A stretch of DNA of 28,242 nt, taken from assembly GCA_900541395.1 (NCBI GenBank), contig UQJT01000036.1:1-28242 (forward strand), in the 5' to 3' direction. This document shows, piece by piece, positions 22,985 through 28,242 of the stretch. Position numbers and translations under genes: made by a program. Each line of letters begins with the position of its first letter. The first letter of the stretch is position 1. This DNA is from an uncultured Desulfovibrio sp. GTDB lineage: Bacteria; Desulfobacterota; Desulfovibrionia; Desulfovibrionales; Desulfovibrionaceae. The notes under the pieces were generated by a model. The model ran no database searches. It had not been told where the DNA came from and worked only from the letters and a program-made list of their open reading frames with translations.

Positions 22985-24337
22985 TCACTCCAGGCCCAGA
23001 AAGCGATCCACCGCTCCGGCCCCCGTGGTTTGTTGAACGGGGGCCCCCATGAGTTCGGCTCTGTCGAACATAACTTCATTGCCGATGCGGGATTCCAGAT
23101 GGGAACAATCGTTCAATTCACCCAATGCCTCCCGAACGGGCCGGAATCTTTCCGCCAAGCTGTCGCGGTCATGTCCGGAGGGCGGATGACGCAGCAAGTT
23201 GCGCATATTGGTCAGCATGACGTGCACGCCCCCGCTTTTAGCCAGGGGGGCTCCGCTTTGCAACCCCTCAAGCAGCGCGGCATCATTCTTCGCCCCTTCC
23301 AATAACGCCTGATAGGAATTTTTTACTCTGTCGGGAATACGTTCTTTGCGGCTGCCCGCCGCGCTGCCTTGACCTCTGGTCTTAAGAAAGCTCAAGCCGT
23401 GCCCGATGGCGCTGAACAGATCCGAAGCCCGTTTCGGACGGTCCGGCACGTTATCCTGCCCGTGCGTATGATCTCCCCTGGAAAGGGTGTTCAAACGGCA
23501 GCCGTGGGATTCGGCCTTGAGAAAAATGCGTCGGGCAGGAACTCCGCCCATTCCTTCGGGGATGACGCCGAACAACACTGTGGCGTGCCCATGCAAAAGA
23601 CCATCCGTGCCGCCCGGCATGTCTATGCCGCGATGGGTATTGCGATGGCCGTCCACCTGCTGTTTTTGCGTGTCGTTCAGATGGCTGGAACTACGCTGAT
23701 ATTTTTCCGGACAGCGGTTGAGAAAGGCCGCCAGGCGGCCGTCGGGGTCTTCAATACTGAACGCCCCTTCCGCGAACCCATTGCCGGAGGTCTGCGCCCG
23801 GGCTTCCAAAAAAAGCATAAGATCCGCCACATCCTGCGCTCCCGGCGCGCCCAAATCTCCATCAGACTGAATAAGCGACATCAGGGCGGCTCCGTGTTCA
23901 AGGCGAGCCTCCAGCTTTGCCGCGAGGTTCTCCCTCGCGGCGGCGCGGTCCAGACGGGGCAACGATTTGATCATGCCCGCCAGACTTTTGCCGGAAAAAT
24001 CCACCGTGCCGCCTCCCGGCATGGGAACTCGAACGGTTTCCGGTAGTCCGGCCCGTGCGCCCAGAGAACCTTCGCGAAACCAACGACCAGCTTTACTCCA
24101 AAAACCTTCCGCCCCCGGAGTCGCGGCCCCGGCCAGGTGAAAATCCATGAGGGGTTGCCGTGTCTCTAGGGGCCGCGCACTAAGCGCTCGTGCCTCTAGG
24201 GGCCCTGCAGGAGTTATATCGGGCCTGCCACCGGACATGACGTTTGACGTACCGGGCATGACGGTTGGGGTGCTTTGTGATAGCTCCGTGCGCGCTACTA
24301 CCAGCCCCCCGGACACCGAGATTATCCCCTGACTCAT
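22985..24337 (-). CDS. Candidate T3SS effector, novel
   Basis: No known domain is recognised in this 450-residue protein. The N-terminal 65 residues are rich in Ser, Thr, Gly and Pro with few charges (MSQGIISVSGGLVVARTEL), as in T3SS secretion signals. No Sec signal or membrane segment is seen. The middle is helical (about 130-185). The most enzyme-like region is 231-320, with histidine-rich HRNTHRGIDMPGG, LLHGHATVLFGVIPEG, RRIFLKAESHGC (269-280) and GDHTHGQDN. The C-terminus is helical. A strong AAGGAG lies before the ATG. It follows the CesT-like chaperone gene by 140 bp on the same strand, behind a sigma-54 promoter. Effector status is inferred from context. Confidence 0.7.
   Translation of the reverse strand: MSQGIISVSGGLVVARTELSQSTPTVMPGTSNVMSGGRPDITPAGPLEARALSARPLETRQPLMDFHLAGAATPGAEGFWSKAGRWFREGSLGARAGLPETVRVPMPGGGTVDFSGKSLAGMIKSLPRLDRAAARENLAAKLEARLEHGAALMSLIQSDGDLGAPGAQDVADLMLFLEARAQTSGNGFAEGAFSIEDPDGRLAAFLNRCPEKYQRSSSHLNDTQKQQVDGHRNTHRGIDMPGGTDGLLHGHATVLFGVIPEGMGGVPARRIFLKAESHGCRLNTLSRGDHTHGQDNVPDRPKRASDLFSAIGHGLSFLKTRGQGSAAGSRKERIPDRVKNSYQALLEGAKNDAALLEGLQSGAPLAKSGGVHVMLTNMRNLLRHPPSGHDRDSLAERFRPVREALGELNDCSHLESRIGNEVMFDRAELMGAPVQQTTGAGAVDRFLGLE
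24164..24204 (-). repeat. 30-bp-spaced direct repeat within the effector N-terminus
   Basis: CTCTAGGGGCC occurs at 24164-24174 and again at 24194-24204, exactly 30 bp apart. On the minus strand this encodes an imperfect ten-residue repeat (PLEARALSA then RPLETRQPL, residues 46-64). It lies just beyond the predicted secretion signal, where chaperone-binding segments usually lie. Confidence 0.6.
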
Positions 24338-24411
24338 AACACTTCTCCTTGCGGCGGGGCGGGCGTACTTATGTCGCGCCGATCCGCCCCATACAAAGGT
24401 TCAACTTTCGT

Positions 24412-24450
24412 TCAGGAAAACAAATATTGAAAAACAGGATATTTTCCTGA
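24412..24450 (-). promoter_or_regulatory. Alternative hairpins between chaperone and effector genes
   Basis: On the minus strand TCAGGAAAA (24450-24442) can pair with TTTTCCTGA (24420-24412), a perfect 9-bp stem. Within it, CAGGA (24449-24445) can instead pair with TCCTG (24439-24435) to make a short hairpin followed by TTTTT. The two folds share an arm and cannot coexist. The short one resembles a weak terminator. This could set the chaperone-to-effector expression ratio. Confidence 0.4.
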
Positions 24451-24477
24451 GGGAACAATTTTGCCGGACGAAAGGCT

Positions 24478-24933
24478 TTAAACCCGCAACATACCGTTGC
24501 TTTCAAGCAGTTCCACCGTTCCCGTCGCGGGCTCCAATCTGGTTCGCCAGTACCGCGCGGCCCCTACCAGCGAGGAAAACTCATCGATAAACGAAGCCGG
24601 GGGCATGGGAAGTTCCATCATGCGATGGACGACCAACAGACCGCTTTCCTCGTCAATGGCCAAGGTGCCGTCGCCGGAGGCGGACCACATGTAGTTGGCG
24701 CACAGAACATCGCGCAGCAGTTCCGCGTCTTCGGGATCGGGGCGTCCGACGACCACACAGGCCACAACCGCCTCATCCCCCGAATCCTCGTTTTTTTCCG
24801 TAAACAGCACCGCGCCCATATCCTCATCCAGGCCGAACAGAACCCTGCCCCGCTCGTCCGTCTGCAACGGCGCGCACTCCAGAGCGGAGGAAAGAGCGGC
24901 TAGTATCTCGGTAAAATTCGAGGGCATTCCCAT
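24478..24933 (-). CDS. CesT-like T3SS chaperone
   Basis: This 151-residue protein is small and acidic and has the size, composition and layout of CesT/SycE-type (class I) secretion chaperones. An N-terminal helix (SNFTEILAALSSALEC) is followed by a beta strand with a conserved-looking turn (DERGRVLFGLDED), VLFTEK, a strand VVACVVVGRP, and a helix (DAELLRDVLCANY). Then come GDGTLAIDEESGLLVVHRMME and a C-terminal helix. Such chaperones are cytosolic homodimers that hold an effector N-terminal segment unfolded and usually lie beside the effector gene. AAGGAG precedes the ATG at 24933. It is the first gene after the sigma-54 promoter. The assignment rests on pattern, not on a search. Confidence 0.75.
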   Translation of the reverse strand: MGMPSNFTEILAALSSALECAPLQTDERGRVLFGLDEDMGAVLFTEKNEDSGDEAVVACVVVGRPDPEDAELLRDVLCANYMWSASGDGTLAIDEESGLLVVHRMMELPMPPASFIDEFSSLVGAARYWRTRLEPATGTVELLESNGMLRV

Positions 24934-25017
24934 ATTGCGGTCTCCTTGTCACGGCAGTTTTTTTATGGCCGCCCGTTTCATCGGCTTTTACACGGCGCGC
25001 GTCACGGTATTAAAGAA

Positions 25018-25034
25018 AGCAAATCTTATGCCAG
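25018..25034 (-). promoter_or_regulatory. Sigma-54 (-24/-12) promoter of the chaperone/effector unit
   Basis: On the minus strand CTGGCATAAGATTTGCT contains TGGCA and TTTGCT with the invariant GG (25032-25031) and GC (25020-25019) separated by exactly 10 bases, the canonical RpoN spacing. Transcription would start near 25007, giving a leader of about 74 bases before the chaperone ATG. This is the best sigma-54 site noticed in the window. Confidence 0.8.
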
Positions 25035-25109
25035 GCCGCGTGTTGCTTCATACAGTCGGATAGATAACGGCTCATACCGTCGCTTTTTTTAAAGAACTGA
25101 ATTCATATT

Positions 25110-25140
25110 GCCACCAAAATTGGCGTTTGGAAAGCGTTTG
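25110..25140. promoter_or_regulatory. Possible activator-binding repeats upstream of the sigma-54 promoter
   Basis: GCCA (25110-25113) and TGGC (25121-25124) form an inverted repeat around CCAAAATTGG. GCGTTTG occurs at 25123-25129 and 25134-25140, 11 bp apart, about one helical turn. These lie about 100-130 bp upstream of the predicted start near 25007, the usual range for enhancer sites. The 394-bp gap 24934-25327 holds this, the sigma-54 promoter, a CTGCGT/ACGCAG inverted repeat (25197-25216), a tandem GGGAAATAT (25238-25256) and no gene that I can support. Confidence 0.35.
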
Positions 25141-25327
25141 TTCCTTTCATGACCGTCGGCCTATTCTTCTTGCATCCCGAACCGCCGGGCGCTAGGCTGC
25201 GTGAAGCGCGACGCAGGAAAGGGCTGTCGTGATCCGAGGGAAATATAGGGAAATATCCGGTACGGGGCGCGACCATATTAAAGATTAAAGCCGGACGTAA
25301 CGACGAAAAAAGCGTGCAAACTCTTCT

Positions 25328-25624
25328 ATGTGGGAAAGTCTGTTTTTAAGCCGCTGGGGCGGTTATATTGTCATGCTGGCGGTGCTCGGGGTTATCGTCC
25401 TGCTTCTGCGGGCTCTGTTCGGGCCACGTGGCCTATGGCGCGACCCCTATTGGGACAAACGCAACCAGGAAATCCGTGCCGAGGAAGCGGCCGCCCGCGA
25501 GGCGCGGCTGCGCGCCTGGCGTAAAAAATACGGCGTGCCCGAACCTGAAATGAAAGGTGGGACAAAAAACGCGGGAAGCGCCGACACCGGCGGTCGACGC
25601 CACGAGGACAGCCATGACCATTGA
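25328..25624 (+). CDS. Small single-pass membrane protein
   Basis: This 98-residue protein has one strong hydrophobic segment (about 12-31, GYIVMLAVLGVIVLLLRALF) followed by a highly charged, arginine/glutamate-rich cytoplasmic tail with coiled-coil character (EIRAEEAAAREARLRAWRKK). The C-terminus is histidine-rich (HEDSHDH). It overlaps the HD-domain gene downstream by 11 bases, so the two are probably cotranslated. No known family is recognised. There is no strong ribosome site before the ATG. Confidence 0.6.
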   Translation: MWESLFLSRWGGYIVMLAVLGVIVLLLRALFGPRGLWRDPYWDKRNQEIRAEEAAAREARLRAWRKKYGVPEPEMKGGTKNAGSADTGGRRHEDSHDH

Positions 25625-26447
25625 TATCATGGGACACCGCGAACGGTTTTTAGCTTTTGTGGAAAACTATGTCGCCGGAGCGCAGAACGGGCCGCTCCGT
25701 CTCAAAGTGGAACATTCGTTTCGGGTGCTCGAACATGCGGAACTGTTGGCGACGACGGAACTGTCCGCAGCCCCGGAGGCTGCGGATCAGGAAACGGCCC
25801 GAGCGGCTTTGCTCGCGGCGCTGTATCACGACTGCGGACGTTTTCCTCAATTTCGCGATTACCACACCTTTATGGACGCCCAATCCGTGGATCACGCTCA
25901 ACTGGGGGTCGACGTCATTCGGGAACAAGGTTTTTTGCGGAGTGAGCCGGACCGCGTACGGGAATTGGTCGAAACGGCCGTTCGGCTGCATAACCGATAC
26001 GCTCTGCCCCCGGACCTGACGCCTGAGGCCCGTCTGATCGCCGACATGGTACGCGATGCCGACAAACTCGATATCCTGCGCATCATGGTGGAGCACCTGG
26101 ACGGCGCGCTGCCGGAAAAGGATTCGGTTTTTCTCAGCGTGCGCGACGACCCGGACGCGTGGACGCCGTCCGTCGTGGCCGACGTGCTGGCCGGTCGCGT
26201 GGCCCGATACGGAGACTTGCGTTACGTCAACGATTTTCGGCTGTTGCTCGGCACCTGGCTGCACGAACTGAATTTCCCCGCCACCCGCGAAGCTCTGGCC
26301 CGCAGCGGGCTGATGAACACAGTGCTGGACGGTCTGCCGCACGCGCCCGAAGTGGACAAGGCCGCCGCCTATCTGCGCGGTTTGCTGCCGGGAAGAACGA
26401 CCGACTCCGCCAGGGAGGCGTCGGACGTTCAAAACCTGAAAAAATAA
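25614..26447 (+). CDS. HD-domain metal-dependent phosphohydrolase
   Basis: This 277-residue protein has HD-superfamily metal-binding residues in order: His34 in KVEHSFRVLEH, His72-Asp73 in ALYHDCGRF and an aspartate in VRDADKLDIL (about 148-150). Such enzymes hydrolyse phosphomonoesters or nucleotides; the substrate here cannot be predicted. The start at 25614 has GAGGACAG before it. The frame is open to 25557, but that would deepen the overlap with the preceding gene. The YmdB-like phosphoesterase gene begins 10 bp downstream, suggesting a nucleotide-signalling or RNA-turnover operon. Confidence 0.85.
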   Translation: MTIDIMGHRERFLAFVENYVAGAQNGPLRLKVEHSFRVLEHAELLATTELSAAPEAADQETARAALLAALYHDCGRFPQFRDYHTFMDAQSVDHAQLGVDVIREQGFLRSEPDRVRELVETAVRLHNRYALPPDLTPEARLIADMVRDADKLDILRIMVEHLDGALPEKDSVFLSVRDDPDAWTPSVVADVLAGRVARYGDLRYVNDFRLLLGTWLHELNFPATREALARSGLMNTVLDGLPHAPEVDKAAAYLRGLLPGRTTDSAREASDVQNLKK

Positions 26448-26457
26448 AAAGGCGGCT

Positions 26458-27267
26458 ATGAACATCCTGGCATTGGGCGATGTGGTGGGCAAGGCGGGAC
26501 GCCTGGCCCTCAAACAGCGGCTCCCCGAACTCAGACGCGAACTTCGCCTGGATTTTGTGTTGGCCAACGGCGAAAATATGGCCGGGGGCGTGGGGATGAC
26601 TTCGGACACGCTGGACGAAGCGTTCGCCGCCGGGGTGGATGTGATAACATCGGGCAATCATGTCTGGAAACACCGCGAAGTGTATTCCCGTTTGGATTCC
26701 GATCGGCGCGTTGTACGGCCCGCCAATTACCCGGATTGCCCTTCTCCCTCGCCGGGGCGCGGTCACACGGAATTGAGCCTGCCGGACGGGCGCAGGGTGG
26801 CTGTTCTGAATCTTCAGGGGACCACCTTCATGGACGCTCTTCCCTGCCCTTTTGCGGCCGCGTTGGAGCGTATAAGGCTTTGGGATGAAAGCCTGGCCCC
26901 ACGCGTGCGTCTGGTCGATTTCCATGCCGAAGCCACCAGCGAAAAAAAGGCGATGGGATGGGCGCTGGACGGCCGGGTAAGCGCTGTGTTGGGCACCCAT
27001 ACCCATGTACAGACGGCCGACGCGCAAATTTTACCCTTGGGTACGGCCTTTCTGACCGATTTGGGGATGTGCGGAGTTGAGCCCTCGGCCCTGGGCATGG
27101 ACGCCGACACGGTGCTGACCCGTTTTCTCACCCGTCGGCCCGTATCGTTCAAACCCGCCAAAGGTCAGGTCTGCCTGACCGGCGCGCTGCTCGACATCGA
27201 CGACGAAAGCGGCCTGGCCCGGTCCATACGCCTGTTTCGAGAGGGGTGCCCGCCCGCCGTGCGATAA
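26458..27267 (+). CDS. YmdB-family metallophosphoesterase (TIGR00282)
   Basis: This 269-residue enzyme matches the YmdB/TIGR00282 family along its length. Metal-site residues are Asp8 (LGDVVGKAGR), Glu39-Asn40 (ANGEN), Asn67-His68 (TSGNHVWK), His156 (DFHAEATSEK) and His180/His182 (GTHTHVQTAD). All are present, so it should be active. B. subtilis YmdB is a 2',3'-cyclic nucleotide phosphodiesterase affecting RNA turnover and biofilm fate; the role here is inferred from family only. It sits 10 bp after the HD hydrolase. Confidence 0.93.
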   Translation: MNILALGDVVGKAGRLALKQRLPELRRELRLDFVLANGENMAGGVGMTSDTLDEAFAAGVDVITSGNHVWKHREVYSRLDSDRRVVRPANYPDCPSPSPGRGHTELSLPDGRRVAVLNLQGTTFMDALPCPFAAALERIRLWDESLAPRVRLVDFHAEATSEKKAMGWALDGRVSAVLGTHTHVQTADAQILPLGTAFLTDLGMCGVEPSALGMDADTVLTRFLTRRPVSFKPAKGQVCLTGALLDIDDESGLARSIRLFREGCPPAVR

Positions 27268-27341
27268 TATGAACGAAAAATTTCCTCGGACCGGCGGATG
27301 CGTATACTTATGCGCATGTACTGTCTGTAAAGGAAAACACT

Positions 27342-27370
27342 TTGTCTTTTTGGTATGTTAAGAGTAAAAA
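27342..27370 (+). promoter_or_regulatory. Candidate sigma-70 promoter upstream of tpiA
   Basis: TTGTCT (27342-27347), a 17-bp spacer and TAAAAA (27365-27370) lie about 30 bp before the tpiA ATG, in a 132-bp AT-richer gap. TAGGAG is the tpiA ribosome site. Confidence 0.45.
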
Positions 27371-27399
27371 CAAGCAATTTTCGCCTGTAGGAGCATTTC

Positions 27400-28155
27400 A
27401 TGCAAACATTGCTGGCCGCCAACTGGAAAATGTTTAAAACCGGCCCCGAAGCGATCGCCGCCGTGCAAAACCTGGTCGAAGGACTGGGAGGCGTCTGCCC
27501 TGTCGGACGCGAGGTGCTGATTTTCGCTCCCTTTACCGCCCTGGAGGCCACGGCCCGCGCCATGAACGCCTTGCCCGGCGGCATGGTCGGCGCCCAGAAC
27601 CTTTATCCCGCCGAGGAAGGCGCGTTCACCGGCGAAATTTCACCGCGCATGATCGCCGCCTGCGGTGCGACGTGGGTCCTGACGGGACACTCTGAACGGC
27701 GTCATATCATGGGTGAGACCAACGCCTTTGTGGGACGAAAAACCGGCTTTGCGCTCAACCGCGGGTTGCGTGTAACGCTGTGCGTCGGCGAAACTTTGGA
27801 GGAACGCGAGGCGGGCAAACTGGAAGAAGTGCTGTCCGCGCAATTGCGCGAAGGACTGGCCGATCTGCCCGAAACTTTCCCCCCCGAGGCTCTGGCGGTG
27901 GCTTACGAACCTGTGTGGGCCATCGGCACCGGCAAAAGCGCCCGCCCCGAGGACATCGTAGACGCCCACGGACTGGCCCGGACTCTGCTCAAGAAAATTC
28001 TCGGTCCGCAGGGACAGGAAACCAGGCTGCTGTATGGCGGAAGCGTCAAACCCGACAACGCGGCATCCATTCTGGCGCTTGACAATGTTGATGGAGTCCT
28101 GGTAGGAGGTGCTTCTTTGCAGGCTGAAAGTTTCATCAAGATCGTCACGGCCTGA
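27400..28155 (+). CDS. tpiA: Triosephosphate isomerase
   Basis: This glycolytic enzyme interconverts dihydroxyacetone phosphate and glyceraldehyde 3-phosphate in the cytoplasm. The 251-residue length is normal for the family. Catalytic residues are in place: Lys10 (AANWKM), His97 (LTGHSERR) and Glu170 (VAYEPVWAIGTGKSA, containing the mobile loop 6). The phosphate-binding LLYGGSVKPDNA and VLVGGASL blocks are also present. The secG start follows 16 bp downstream, a common gene pair. Confidence 0.98.
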   Translation: MQTLLAANWKMFKTGPEAIAAVQNLVEGLGGVCPVGREVLIFAPFTALEATARAMNALPGGMVGAQNLYPAEEGAFTGEISPRMIAACGATWVLTGHSERRHIMGETNAFVGRKTGFALNRGLRVTLCVGETLEEREAGKLEEVLSAQLREGLADLPETFPPEALAVAYEPVWAIGTGKSARPEDIVDAHGLARTLLKKILGPQGQETRLLYGGSVKPDNAASILALDNVDGVLVGGASLQAESFIKIVTA

Positions 28156-28171
28156 AAGCAAGGAGCGAAAC

Positions 28172-28242
28172 GTGCAGACAGCCATTCTGACTCTTCATGT
28201 TATCGTCTGCGTGGTGCTGGTCATACTGGTACTGCTGCAGGC
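28172..28242 (+). CDS. secG: Preprotein translocase subunit SecG, 5' part
   Basis: A GTG start preceded by AAGGAG opens a frame running off the window end. The visible 23 residues (MQTAILTLHVIVCVVLVILV then LLQ) match the first membrane helix of SecG and its LLQ motif. SecG is the small accessory subunit of the SecYEG channel. Confidence 0.85.
   Translation, partial: MQTAILTLHVIVCVVLVILVLLQ

Noticed and set aside
22961..22990. AAGCC/GGCTT inverted repeat as a terminator between the convergent binding-protein and effector genes
   Set aside because: The stem is only 5 bp with a 14-base loop and no clear T-run.
24695..25063. 122-codon plus-strand frame over the chaperone gene and its promoter
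   Set aside because: It is serine/arginine-rich antisense sequence with no domain features and overlaps the well-supported chaperone gene.
25122..25137. Plus-strand GG-N10-GC (TGGCGTTTGGAAAGC) as a sigma-54 promoter for the 98-residue gene
   Set aside because: The -12 part reads AAGC rather than TTGC and the site is about 190 bp from the start codon; a chance match in a GC-rich genome is likely.

Overview
This window of about 28 kb is moderately GC-rich and gene-dense. Several features suggest a Desulfovibrionaceae-like delta-proteobacterium: the dnaE-queD overlap, the tpiA-secG pair, a DUF3179 protein, a two-part RdgC and linked type III secretion (T3SS) genes. That assignment is inference from gene content. 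No rRNA, tRNA, CRISPR array or recognisable insertion sequence was found.

Layout. (1) Positions 1-5024 hold a leftward run: rdgC-like N-half, rdgC-like C-half, two oligopeptide-type ABC permeases and recN. (2) At 5276-6427 is a rightward, probably exported DUF3179 protein. (3) Positions 6462-11427 hold a leftward run: a lytic transglycosylase (SLT) fragment ending in an intrinsic terminator, then dnaE, queD and a methyltransferase-like gene with tight overlaps. (4) Positions 11450-22956 hold a rightward accessory block: 5'-truncated sctT, intact sctU, a sigma-54-type AAA+ regulator, a membrane RsbU/SpoIIE-type phosphatase, a sensor-MFS fusion, an unknown 493-residue protein, an Orr-like PLP racemase and an exported ABC substrate-binding protein. 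(5) Positions 22985-25034 hold a leftward pair, a CesT-like T3SS chaperone followed by a 450-residue candidate effector, preceded by a strong -24/-12 (sigma-54) promoter. (6) Positions 25328-28242 hold rightward housekeeping genes: a small membrane protein, an HD-domain hydrolase, a YmdB-type phosphoesterase, tpiA and the start of secG.

The most interesting region is 11450-25034. Export-gate genes, a regulator of the sigma-54 activator family (with an unusual GVATGV loop in place of GAFTGA), a regulatory phosphatase and a chaperone/effector pair behind a sigma-54 promoter look like one T3SS-linked regulon. Embedded in it is an odd small-molecule module: double-sensor MFS, racemase, unknown protein and binding protein. 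The block starts abruptly near 11450, where sctT and a divergent transglycosylase gene both lose their 5' ends. This is either a real rearrangement breakpoint or an assembly join.
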